Shown: one piece after another, positions 44,162 through 52,837 of the stretch
How the letters are laid out: the number at the start of each line of letters is the position of its first letter
Position numbering within the stretch: the stretch's first letter is position 1
Origin: Paenibacillus sp. FSL M7-0420
Lineage (GTDB): Bacteria; Bacillota; Bacilli; Paenibacillales; Paenibacillaceae
Length of the DNA stretch: 64,000 bases
Direction: 5' to 3'
NCBI RefSeq assembly: GCF_038002345.1
Contig: NZ_JBBOCJ010000001.1
Coordinates: forward strand, 124,001-188,000
Program-made: the position numbers and the translations under genes
The notes under the pieces: model-generated
The model's database searches: none
What the model saw: the letters and a program-made list of their open reading frames with translations, nothing else
Told to the model about the DNA's origin: nothing

Positions 44162-47100
44162 TTAGTTAATGAATTGCAGCGACTTCAAGGTCTTCTCCAG
44201 CATCGTAGCCGCTTCCGCACGGGTAGCCAGCTTCGCCGGAGCGAACGCACCATCAGGGGTACCCTGGATGATGCCTGCGGCGGCGATCTCTGCTACCGCT
44301 GCTCTGGACCAGGCCGGGATGCTTGAGGCATCGCGGAATTTAGCCAGTACAGCCGGATCGGCCGTCAGGGTCTTGCCGGTGTATTTCATGGCTTTGGACA
44401 GGACGGCTGCCATCTCCTGCCGGGTAATTGGACTGCCCGGCTTGAAGCTGCCATCCGTATATCCGGTAATCAGACCTGCGGCTGAGGCTGTCTGTACGGC
44501 ATCCGTGTACCATGCTCCAGCACGGACGTCACTGAAGGACGTTCCTGTTGCTGCCGGGGCAAGGCCCAGGGAACGGGTAATCAGTGCCGCGAACTCTGCC
44601 CGTGTTATGGACTGGGCAGGCGAGAAAGCGGCGGCGCTGGTGCCGGTAATCACCAGCTTCGAGGCCAGCAGTTCAATGGCGGATTGTGCCCAGTGCCCGG
44701 TAGTGTCACCGAAGGTCTTGGACGACTTCACCACAGTATAATAGCTGTTGCTGTTGCGCTTAATCGTTACTTCCGTATGCCCCTCTGCCGGATTACCAAA
44801 GACCGAAGGCACGAAGGATAGCTTGCCTGTGGCCGGGTCAAAGGCGACACCGGTCGCACCCTTGGCATCAAGTGCCCCTGTGGCCGTGAGGGTCCGCTTC
44901 ACATAAGTGCTGCCGAAGCTGTTCAGAGGTACGCTCTTGCCGCCGGCCTGGGCAGTGATGCTGAATTCAATCACGGGCGCCGCCACAGTAACACTGCCGG
45001 CATGCACTGCGATAGCCTTGTTCAGGCTGTCAAGTATAGCGTTACCCGCCTGAAGCAGAGAGACGGTAACCGTGAATTCACTAGTGCCAAGCTGGGCAGC
45101 CAGAGCCGTTCCGTTAATAAGACCCAGCGGCAGGGAATAGGAAGCGCCGCCGGTAGAGGTGAAGGTCAACACTGTGTTCGGATGTGCCGCCGCCTGCTGC
45201 ACTAGCACGCTGCCTGGAAGCACAGCCTGGGCGCCGCCTGCTGAAGCCGTGAGCGGGAGCTTCAGCTCATTAGTACCGGCAGGCAAGGCTGCAAACTGAG
45301 CGGTAAGCTCCGCTGCTGTAAACGTGGTAATCTGCGGCGCTGCTGCACTTGAAGCCGGAGTCGGACTTGGTGCAGGCGTTGCTGTAGGCGTCACTCCTCC
45401 GGAGCCTCCCGGATTAGATCCGCCCGGATTGGTGGTTGGTGCTGGTGTTGTAGTCGGACTTGGGTTTGGAGCGGCACCCTTCAGATCGGTGATCCGTCCT
45501 TCAACGCTGGAGGTCACCTGAAGGTGTTTCTTCAGATAGGCCAGCAGAACTTCGAAGTCGGGAAGACCCAGCTCGTAATAACGTCCGTCTGCCTTGGCTG
45601 AGGCCAGTGCACGGTAGAAATCCCCGCCGCCTGCCATGAAGGAATTCGTAGACAGAATATAATAGCCTGCCGGATCAATCGGCAGGTAAGACCCGTCTGC
45701 CTGTTTGATTTCAACGGAGATTATGCGTTCTCCCGCTTGCGTGACCTTGCCGGTTAATGAATCTATAATCTCCGGCTTCTTGGTAGAGTCATATGTGTAT
45801 TTCATCCCCGAGACATGGGCGAAACGTCCCTGGTCGGATTCCAGGCCGCTGACTGCGTTCTCCAGGGAGGAGATAATTTCTGCGCCGGTGACCTTCAGGG
45901 CTGCCAGACTGTTATTGAATGGGAGTGTGGTCAACACCTCACCCATCGTAATATCGCCCTTGTCAATTGCTGCACGAATGCCACCGCCGTTCTGGATGGC
46001 GACGACCCCTTTGATCGTACTCTGGTCCTCCTTGGAGACGAAGTTAGGCATTAGCTCGGTTACTTTCTCCGCAATACTGTCAGCAATCATGTTGCCGATT
46101 GGCGTCTCTTCCTTACGCACTACGCGGACGGATTTCCCGTCAATGTCGCGGTTGGTGTAGAGGTCAACGTTCGAGTAACCTACCACCTGGCTTCGAACCG
46201 TTTCTAGTTCGGCATCGTATGGGGCAAGAATTTTTTTGGCAGCAGCATCTTCACCGAACAGGTTAACATCCAGCAATTTACCTTGGTATGCCTTAACCTC
46301 ACCGTTCTTATCGAAGGTAACGTCAAGCTCACCGAGGAACTGGCTGTACTCGCCGGTCTGTACAATCAGGACCTTCTTGTCCGTCCCTGCAATCACCACA
46401 GGAGTTGGCGGGTTGTCGATCTTCGTGTGGGAATGTCCGCCGACAATGATGTCGATCCCCGGAACGGCCTTGGCCAGCTCCTGATCCACGGTGTACCCCA
46501 GATGGGTGACGGCGATAATCTTGTTGATACCCTGGGCTTCAAGCGCCTGGACGGTCCGCTTCGCGCTTTCTATATGATCTTTGAAAATAATCTTGTCACC
46601 GGGAGATGCGAGGCCTACAGTATCCTCAGTCGTCAAGCCGAAGACTCCGATCTTCTCTCCATATACGTCCTTGATGACGGAAGGATAGATATGACCGTCT
46701 TTGGCGGTACTTTTGGACTCATCGGTCTCCAGAATACCAGTCATCTCATGATACAGATCGGCAAGCTCACTGTTCTTCGTAGTGAAATCAATATTGGAGC
46801 TGGCAAAAGGGAACTTGGCTGCCGTCACGAAATTCCGCAGAATCTCCGGATTCTCCTTATTCATATCAAACTCATGATTGCCGAAGGTCATCGCATCATA
46901 ACCGATATGATTCATGAACTTGATGTCTGCCTGACCCTTGAACTGGTTGAAATACAGAGTTCCGGAGAAGACGTCACCCGCATCCAGCAGCACCGTATTG
47001 CCTGTCCGTTCGCTGCTGATGGCAGAGGTCCGCTTGGTGATATTCTCCAGATGGCTATGGGTATCGTTCGTATGCAGGACGCGCAGATTGAAATCTGCCC

Positions 47101-49285
47101 CGCCGAAGTCAATCTGTGCGAGCAGCGGATCATGGTCACTGATCCGGATGCCGTCTGCATCAGATACAGTACCTTGCGGATAATCTCCCGGATCTGCGTA
47201 ATCGGCATTAATATGCACGATATCAAGCTTGCTGGCAGAAGCCAGCCGGTTATTGACGAGGATATGATCCAGCGTCTGGGAGTTGCCCTGGAAGTTGTAG
47301 GAATACCGTTCATTCAGCGGCAGGGTATTTACAAGATTCGTAAGTGCGCTGCCCTTGAGGATATTCAGCGTGTCTGAGAACTGGAAGTCATTCAGATCGC
47401 CGAGCACGACAAGATTTGCCGCCGGGTTCTTCTGAAGCACATCCTCAGCGAAGCTGCCTACCACCTTGGCGATCTTGGCCCGCTGAACTTCAGTCGAGAA
47501 GACCGGAGGTTGTACGGAACCGAACAGATAGTTGTCACTGCTCTTGGAGTTGAAGTGATTGGCAATCACGATGATTTCTTTGCCTCCGAAGATGAACTCG
47601 GCAGCCAGCGGCTTGCGCGACTCCTTGAAGGCTTCATTGCCGGGATCAATGCGGCCCGGATTCAGGCTGAGGCCGGAACCGGCGGTATAGCTTACAGCGT
47701 CAGTAGCATTACCAGGTGTGCCTTGCTTCAGCGAGACGCGGTTCATATTGTACAGGAAGCCGGAGCGGATATTGCCGTCCGGAACGCCGCCATCCTGGTT
47801 GTTCAGCGGTGCGATATCCGTGTAACGATAGTTAGATGCACCGCCGTCAACAGCTGCAATGGCAGCAATTAGCGCTGTGTAGCTCTCGCTGGCATCCGTT
47901 CCGACTTTGCCGGTTCCATCATTATCCTGCACTTCTGTCAGGCCGATAATATCGGGTGTTTTGAGATTGACCACGATATCTTTGGCGACATTGGCGATTT
48001 TGGCGGGATCATTATGCTGGGAGAAGTTCTCAATGTTAAAAGAAGCGATATTCAGCTTATCCGCATCTCCCGGGGAGAGCGAAGTCACTTCTCTCTTCAG
48101 CTTGCTTGGGGAGACATCCGGCAGGCCGTCTGTTTCCGTAGAAATCAGGAATTTGCCGTAATCATAGGTCAGAATACCGGTGACATTGCCCAGGAATTGT
48201 TGGCCTGTAGTGAGTACCGGAGCGGTCTTCACAGAGAGTATGAGGCGCTGCGGGTTAAAGTCGGCACCCGTCAGTACCAGCCCGCCGGCAGGGGAAGTCA
48301 CTTCAGTCGTGTTGCCCGTACCGTTGACGGTCACCACTGGGATTTCAAAAGTACTGCTGGAAGCATAGTAGACTGCCGGGCCCACAGTGGTTGGCTTGGC
48401 AATCTCCAGCCGCATGCCTTCCAGACTCTCATAGAAGTCTATGGCATCGGTGGCCGGCTCGAACTTGGCCGGATTCAGACCATCATCATCGATCACGGCT
48501 GTTGGGATGAGGCGCCCGCCAGTGCCCAGCAGGGTTGGGGCCGGAAGCGGATTACCGCTGCTGATAACCGTTGTCTGGGTGGCAGTGATCTGTGTAGTGG
48601 ATAACTGCCCAGAGCGGCCGAATTCCTTGACTACTCCGTCTACCGTTACAGCATCGCCTGGTTTAACGGCGCTGCTTTTTCCTTTTTGATAGATTTGGAT
48701 GGCCTCTGAGGTCTTGATATCCGTATCCATATCAGCGGCTGCAGACTGAATGTAGAAGCTGTCCGCATCCTTGATGTAGGTAACAATTCCCTTGATATCG
48801 GTGACCACTTTGTCCGCGTAAGGGGAGGTATGTCCAGCGCCCTGAATCTGGTTAATCTTCAGACCTGCCAGTGCAGGGGCGACGCTGTATTCAAAAGTGG
48901 AGGTTGGACCTTTCTCAGAATCGGGTAATAAGGCATAGGCTGTAATCTTAAGCGAGGTAATACCGGAATGAACGATGATTGGGGCAGTATACAATTGGTC
49001 TGCCACTTCTGGGGTTGCACTCTTGTTAGCGTAGACACTGTAATACACACTTGCCGTTACCGGGGTGCTTAGCGTAATGGTTGAGCCTGTGCCAATCTTA
49101 GTACCCGAAGCGGGAGATGCAGTAACGGGGGGCGCTTGGGTCGCTACAGCAGTGTCGGCTGCTATAATCGGCTCTGCTGAGGCCGTCCCTGAGCCTCCTG
49201 ATAATGCCGGGAACATCCCGGTTAATAGCAATGCTACCGCCAGGAATAGACTGAGCGGCTTCCTGCATTGTGAAGAAAGTTTCAT
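44162..49285 (-). CDS. Surface nuclease / 5'-nucleotidase with SLH domains
   Basis: The 1707-residue exported protein starts MKLSSQCRKPLSLFLAVALL with a signal peptide ending near SAEP. A beta-sandwich precedes an exonuclease-endonuclease-phosphatase domain (~405-725: LNIASFNIENFSQH, GLTEVQDNDGT, LGDLNDFQFSD, SDHDPLLAQIDF). A metallophosphatase/5'-nucleotidase follows (~730-1255: RVLHTNDTHSHLE, DAGDVFSG, GNHEFD, GGHSHT, NGGGIRAAID). After a Pro/Thr spacer and a beta-rich unit come three SLH repeats from ~1525. Probable role: degrade external nucleic acid and release phosphate at the cell wall. GGGGAGG precedes ATG 49285; it is transcribed alone. Confidence 0.92.
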   Translation of the reverse strand: MKLSSQCRKPLSLFLAVALLLTGMFPALSGGSGTASAEPIIAADTAVATQAPPVTASPASGTKIGTGSTITLSTPVTASVYYSVYANKSATPEVADQLYTAPIIVHSGITSLKITAYALLPDSEKGPTSTFEYSVAPALAGLKINQIQGAGHTSPYADKVVTDIKGIVTYIKDADSFYIQSAAADMDTDIKTSEAIQIYQKGKSSAVKPGDAVTVDGVVKEFGRSGQLSTTQITATQTTVISSGNPLPAPTLLGTGGRLIPTAVIDDDGLNPAKFEPATDAIDFYESLEGMRLEIAKPTTVGPAVYYASSSTFEIPVVTVNGTGNTTEVTSPAGGLVLTGADFNPQRLILSVKTAPVLTTGQQFLGNVTGILTYDYGKFLISTETDGLPDVSPSKLKREVTSLSPGDADKLNIASFNIENFSQHNDPAKIANVAKDIVVNLKTPDIIGLTEVQDNDGTGKVGTDASESYTALIAAIAAVDGGASNYRYTDIAPLNNQDGGVPDGNIRSGFLYNMNRVSLKQGTPGNATDAVSYTAGSGLSLNPGRIDPGNEAFKESRKPLAAEFIFGGKEIIVIANHFNSKSSDNYLFGSVQPPVFSTEVQRAKIAKVVGSFAEDVLQKNPAANLVVLGDLNDFQFSDTLNILKGSALTNLVNTLPLNERYSYNFQGNSQTLDHILVNNRLASASKLDIVHINADYADPGDYPQGTVSDADGIRISDHDPLLAQIDFGGADFNLRVLHTNDTHSHLENITKRTSAISSERTGNTVLLDAGDVFSGTLYFNQFKGQADIKFMNHIGYDAMTFGNHEFDMNKENPEILRNFVTAAKFPFASSNIDFTTKNSELADLYHEMTGILETDESKSTAKDGHIYPSVIKDVYGEKIGVFGLTTEDTVGLASPGDKIIFKDHIESAKRTVQALEAQGINKIIAVTHLGYTVDQELAKAVPGIDIIVGGHSHTKIDNPPTPVVIAGTDKKVLIVQTGEYSQFLGELDVTFDKNGEVKAYQGKLLDVNLFGEDAAAKKILAPYDAELETVRSQVVGYSNVDLYTNRDIDGKSVRVVRKEETPIGNMIADSIAEKVTELMPNFVSKEDQSTIKGVVAIQNGGGIRAAIDKGDITMGEVLTTLPFNNSLAALKVTGAEIISSLENAVSGLESDQGRFAHVSGMKYTYDSTKKPEIIDSLTGKVTQAGERIISVEIKQADGSYLPIDPAGYYILSTNSFMAGGGDFYRALASAKADGRYYELGLPDFEVLLAYLKKHLQVTSSVEGRITDLKGAAPNPSPTTTPAPTTNPGGSNPGGSGGVTPTATPAPSPTPASSAAAPQITTFTAAELTAQFAALPAGTNELKLPLTASAGGAQAVLPGSVLVQQAAAHPNTVLTFTSTGGASYSLPLGLINGTALAAQLGTSEFTVTVSLLQAGNAILDSLNKAIAVHAGSVTVAAPVIEFSITAQAGGKSVPLNSFGSTYVKRTLTATGALDAKGATGVAFDPATGKLSFVPSVFGNPAEGHTEVTIKRNSNSYYTVVKSSKTFGDTTGHWAQSAIELLASKLVITGTSAAAFSPAQSITRAEFAALITRSLGLAPAATGTSFSDVRAGAWYTDAVQTASAAGLITGYTDGSFKPGSPITRQEMAAVLSKAMKYTGKTLTADPAVLAKFRDASSIPAWSRAAVAEIAAAGIIQGTPDGAFAPAKLATRAEAATMLEKTLKSLQFIN

Positions 49286-49460
49286 GTGAGTATACCTCCC
49301 CATAAAATATCATTCGTACTCTATTATAATAGAGATAATATGAATCTAGCGCAATTTTTCGGCAATATTTGTTAAACTTGCATAAATCCATGGTTGGAAA
49401 TGCATGAAATATATAAAACTTTACTATGTTTATACGAAATTCGTTATGTTTTCTGAAAAT

Positions 49461-49475
49461 CATGTAAACTACATG
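49461..49475. promoter_or_regulatory. Short perfect dyad upstream of the surface nuclease
   Basis: CATGTAAACTACATG has 6-bp arms (CATGTA/TACATG) with a 3-bp centre, about 175 bp upstream of the start. The region is AT-rich; a plausible TTGCGC-17-TATTAT promoter is nearer the gene. No clear Pho box was found. Confidence 0.3.
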
Positions 49476-49490
49476 TTATTTATATGCTAA

Positions 49491-49530
49491 AACAGCGTTC
49501 CTCTCCTGAGTGTGGGGGAACGCTGTTCCA
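49491..49530 (-). terminator. Strong hairpin upstream of the surface nuclease gene
   Basis: AACAGCGTTCC pairs with GGAACGCTGTT around 15 nt. It separates the nuclease promoter region from the family D array. Confidence 0.6.
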
Positions 49531-49570
49531 CTTTCCCCTCAACGCCTTCGGTGCGCTAAAAACCGATAAT

Positions 49571-49850
49571 AATGTGCTAGCGGGAGGATGCGGGGCAAGT
49601 GGGCCGGATATATGTGAAAAACAATATACAATGGGCCTGTGCGGGGGTGAACGGACCGAATGTATGCGGAAAATAGTATACAATGGGGCTGTGCGGAGGC
49701 GAGCGGCCTGGATGTATGCGGAAAACAGTATACAACGGAGCTGTGCGAGGTCGAGCGGGCGAATGTAGGCGAAAAACAGTATACAATGGGGCTGTGCGGG
49801 GGCGAGCGGGTGAATGTATGCGAAAAACCACTTACAATTTGTTAGCGGGA
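49571..49850. repeat. 51-52 bp stem-loop tandem array, family D, five units
   Basis: TGTATGCGGAAAACAGTATA-type hairpins have anchors at 49615, 49667, 49719, 49770 and 49821 (spacing 52, 52, 51, 51). The linker GGGGCTGTGCGGGGGCGAGC is conserved. The first 17 bases, AATGTGCTAGCGGGAGG, also stand in front of the array at 16.1 kb with one change. It lies between serS and the nuclease gene. Confidence 0.9.
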
Positions 49851-49993
49851 GGGTGCGTAGGACGGGTGAAGCTCAGGTAAGGGCAAAAATCAGGGGCAGT
49901 ATTGCCCCTGAATGTCCCCCGAATGCCCCCCGAATGCCCCCCGAATGCCCCCAGAAGTGGGCGGATGAGTAGCCGGTGGTGGTTAAGGTGAGG

Positions 49994-51274
49994 TTACTTG
50001 AGTTCAATCCGCTCCGCCCCGCCCATATACTGGCGCAGCGCCTGCGGGATGTAGATCGATCCGTCCTCCTGCTGGTGATTCTCCAGCAGCGGAATCAGAA
50101 TGCGCGGCGTGGCGACCGCTGTGTTGTTCAAGGTATGGCAGTATTGCAGCCGCCCGTCTTCATCACGGTAGCGGATGCCCGAGCGGCGGGCCTGGAAGTC
50201 GAGCAGATTGGAAGCCGAGTGGGTCTCCCCGTAGGCTTCTCTGCCCGGCATCCAGGTCTCGATGTCATACTGCTTGTGGGTCTTCATCGCCATGTCTCCG
50301 CTACAGACGGCGACTACCCGGTAGGGCAGCTCCAGCAGCTGGAGAATATGCTCGGCATTGCCGAGAATCTCCTGGAGCATCTGCTCCGATTCTGCCGGAT
50401 CGTTCTTGCACATGACCACCTGCTCGATCTTCGAGAACTGGTGGACCCGGTACAGCCCGCGCACATCGCGCCCGGCCGAGCCGACCTCGCGGCGGAAGCA
50501 GGCCGACATCCCGGCCAGCCGCAGCGGCTGATCCAGCTCCAGAATCTCATCGCTGTACAGCGAGACCAGCGATACCTCCGAGGTCCCGGCCAGCCAGCGC
50601 TTCTCGCCCGTCAGCTCGTAGGTCTGATCCATGCCGCCGGGGAAGAAGCCGGTCCGCTCCAGCGCCTCCGGCCGGACGATCACGGGCACATCCAGCGCGG
50701 TGAAGCCGCGCTGCATCAGCACATCGAGGGCCAGCCGCTGCACGGCAAGATGCAGCAGCAGCCCGGCCCCCTTCAGCACATAGCTGCGGGGCCCTCCGGC
50801 TTTGACGCCGCGCGGAAGGTCGATGATGTCGTGCAGCTCTCCGAGCTCGACATGGTCCCGCGCGCGGAACCCGAAGACCGGCAGCGCGCCATGCCGCCGC
50901 AGCTCCACATTCGCGCGCTCATCCGGCCCGATCGGCGTATCCGCCGACACGGGATTCGGCGCTTCCAGCAGCAGCTCGCCGCAGCGCTGCTCCGCTTCCG
51001 CAAGCTCCGCCTCCAGCAGAGTCAGCTGGCCGTTGATCACCCGCACCTGCTCCTTGGCCAGCTCGCCACCCGAAACGTCGCCCCCGCGCAGCAGGCGCTC
51101 GACCTCCTTCGTCAGCGCGTTGCGCTCCGCGCGCCGCTGCTCCGTCTCCCGGCGGGCCAGCCGCCGCCGGTCATCCCACTCCAGAAGTTCCTCCAGGGGG
51201 AACTTCAATCTTTTCCACTCGGCTGTCTTCCGTACAATGTCCTCATTCTCCCTGATCCAGTTCATATCCAGCAT
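49994..51274 (-). CDS. serS: Serine--tRNA ligase
   Basis: The 426 residues have an N-terminal coiled-coil arm (MLDMNWIRENEDIVRKTAEW, then a Glu/Arg-rich stretch to ~100) and a class II catalytic core: motif 2 SACFRREVGSAGRDVRGLYR, FEK-like VHQFSKIEQVVMC, and motif 3 NNTAVATPRILIPLLENHQ. The start is the second of two close ATGs, nine bases after AAGGAG. It charges tRNA-Ser in the cytoplasm. Expression is controlled by the T-box leader at 51303-51529. Confidence 0.95.
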   Translation of the reverse strand: MLDMNWIRENEDIVRKTAEWKRLKFPLEELLEWDDRRRLARRETEQRRAERNALTKEVERLLRGGDVSGGELAKEQVRVINGQLTLLEAELAEAEQRCGELLLEAPNPVSADTPIGPDERANVELRRHGALPVFGFRARDHVELGELHDIIDLPRGVKAGGPRSYVLKGAGLLLHLAVQRLALDVLMQRGFTALDVPVIVRPEALERTGFFPGGMDQTYELTGEKRWLAGTSEVSLVSLYSDEILELDQPLRLAGMSACFRREVGSAGRDVRGLYRVHQFSKIEQVVMCKNDPAESEQMLQEILGNAEHILQLLELPYRVVAVCSGDMAMKTHKQYDIETWMPGREAYGETHSASNLLDFQARRSGIRYRDEDGRLQYCHTLNNTAVATPRILIPLLENHQQEDGSIYIPQALRQYMGGAERIELK

Positions 51275-51302
51275 CTGCATCCGCTCCTTAAGTGTGGGTA
51301 AA

Positions 51303-51529
51303 AAAACGCAAAAAACGCCCTCATCCATGGGACGAGGAGCGTCAGCTCGCGGTGCCACCCAGGTTGACCTCATTCGCGTACAGCTGCTATGCAGCGCGCG
51401 GAATCAGGCCCTCTTTGGTCTTCGCGGTAACGGGCGAAACCCGGTAAACTTAGGGAACAGGAAGCTGCTCCGGTCGCAGACGCCTCGCGGTTGGATGCCG
51501 GTCGTTGGCCTGGTCGGGATATAGGTTTG
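51303..51529 (-). ncRNA. T-box riboswitch of serS
   Basis: On the minus strand the leader holds the T-box core GGGTGGCACCGCGAG (51345-51360), whose TGGC bulge matches a tRNA end GCCA, as expected for tRNA-Ser with discriminator G. It is followed by the terminator ACGCTCCTCGTCC...GATGAGGGCGTTTTTT, with a second T run near 51301. The antiterminator forms when uncharged tRNA-Ser binds. I could not place the specifier codon with confidence. Confidence 0.9.
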
Positions 51530-51535
51530 CCGCTT

Positions 51536-51564
51536 ATTATAACCAGAGCGGCAGCGGTTTGCAA
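51536..51564 (-). promoter_or_regulatory. Promoter of the serS T-box transcript
   Basis: On the minus strand TTGCAA and TATAAT are separated by exactly 17 bp, just upstream of the T-box leader. Confidence 0.8.
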
Positions 51565-51683
51565 GCATAAGAGGGGTTTGACAATATTCCTTGTACTCTG
51601 CTAGGATTATTACTAATTTAAAGTATTGATGCCCGGCGAAGCAGCCCGGTTTATCCTATCATGCGGACGGAAGAGGTGCGGAA

Positions 51684-52238
51684 ATGGCCAAAATAGTCGT
51701 AATTAACGGAACACCCTCGCTGGTCTCACGGATCAATGCCGTGATTGAGTATGCAGAGAATGACCTGCGGGAGCGCGGATTTGAAGTGGAGCGGATCAAT
51801 GTGGCGGAGCTGCCCGCGGAGGATCTGATCCATACCAAATTCGAGAGCGAAGCCATCGTCAAGGCGAACGGGCTCGTGGCGGAAGCCGATGCGGTCATCG
51901 TAGTTAGCCCGGTGTATAAGGCCTCCTATACCGGAGTGCTGAAGACCTTCCTGGATCTGGTGCCGCAAAAAGGGCTGGCCGGCAAAATCGTGCTGCCGCT
52001 CTTCATGGGCGGAAGCCTCGCGCATCTGCTGGCGATTGACTATGCGCTGAAGCCGGTACTGTCCGTGCTGGGTGCCCGCTACATTCTTGGCGGCGTCTAC
52101 GCCGTAGACTCGCAGGCGGTGCGTAACGACCAGGGCGTAGTTGAGCTGGCCGAAGAGCTGAAGCTGCGTCTGGACAGCGTACTGGAGGAGCTGGCAGAGG
52201 AGACGGAGCATAAGGTGGCACGTAAGGCAGGGCAATAA
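51684..52238 (+). CDS. ssuE: NADPH-dependent FMN reductase (SsuE type)
   Basis: The 184 residues have the flavodoxin-like start VVINGTPSLVSRINAVIEYA, then VVSPVYKASYTGVLKTFLDL and LPLFMGGSLAHLLAIDYALK, as in SsuE. It supplies reduced FMN to a monooxygenase such as alkanesulfonate SsuD, releasing sulfite from sulfonates. No ssuABCD genes are adjacent here. GGAAGAGGTGCGGAA precedes the ATG. A TTGACA-containing promoter lies at ~51578, with ATTCC/GGAT arms that could be a sulfur-regulator site. Confidence 0.9.
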   Translation: MAKIVVINGTPSLVSRINAVIEYAENDLRERGFEVERINVAELPAEDLIHTKFESEAIVKANGLVAEADAVIVVSPVYKASYTGVLKTFLDLVPQKGLAGKIVLPLFMGGSLAHLLAIDYALKPVLSVLGARYILGGVYAVDSQAVRNDQGVVELAEELKLRLDSVLEELAEETEHKVARKAGQ

Positions 52239-52261
52239 GCCGTACCCGGTCCGAACCAATA

Positions 52262-52302
52262 AAAGGCACTAAACCACCCGGTAGCGGGAGTTTAGTGCCT
52301 TT
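52262..52302. terminator. Bidirectional intrinsic terminator between ssuE and nrdG
   Basis: AAAGGCACTAAAC pairs with GTTTAGTGCCTTT around a 14-15 nt loop, T-rich on the plus side (TTTGTTATTTTTG). Confidence 0.9.
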
Positions 52303-52303
52303 G

Positions 52304-52837
52304 TTATTTTTGTACCCCTTGAAAGCTCAGCTCCGGCTCCCACAGAACAACCCTATCTCCCGCCAGACTCGCAGGAATATCAATGATCCGCTGGTTGCTG
52401 CTTCCCCGGTAAGAGAGGGTAAGGTCTTTGAGCGCTTCGACGAACCGTCCGTCGATCACGACCTGGCACAAGGCCAGCAGGTTCCATTCCGCTGAACCGG
52501 GGGAAGCCGTAAGCTCCTCGTACGTATAACCGGTATAGATCCAGATTGGGAAGTCCGGCAGCTCGGCGCGCAGCTCGTGAATGAAGTCTGCAGCCTCCTC
52601 AGCCGAGAAAAAAGGGTCCCCGCCCGCCAGCGTCAAGCCGTCCAGCAGCGGATTGCCTGCAATCTCTTCTATGATCTCCCGCCGCCGCTCCGGGGTGAAG
52701 ACTTCCCCGAAGTTAAAGTTCCAGGTCTTCGGGTTGAAGCAGCCCGGGCAGCGGTGGCGGCAGCCGCTGATGAAGAGGACGGCCCGCAGGCCTTCCCCTT
52801 CATTGATCGACTCCGGGTAATATCCGCAGATGTTCAT
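52304..52837 (-). CDS. nrdG: Anaerobic ribonucleotide reductase activating protein
   Basis: The 177-residue radical SAM enzyme has the cluster motif CRHRCPGC (C-x3-C-x2-C) near residue 26, then LTLAGGDPFFS, the SAM-binding GGE-type region. It installs the glycyl radical on NrdD. Its start overlaps the end of nrdD, so the two are translated together. Length is as expected for the family. Confidence 0.95.
   Translation of the reverse strand: MNICGYYPESINEGEGLRAVLFISGCRHRCPGCFNPKTWNFNFGEVFTPERRREIIEEIAGNPLLDGLTLAGGDPFFSAEEAADFIHELRAELPDFPIWIYTGYTYEELTASPGSAEWNLLALCQVVIDGRFVEALKDLTLSYRGSSNQRIIDIPASLAGDRVVLWEPELSFQGVQK

Noticed and set aside
49310..49480. Pho box in front of the surface nuclease
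   Set aside because: TTTACA-like words occur, but not two or more with 11-bp spacing.
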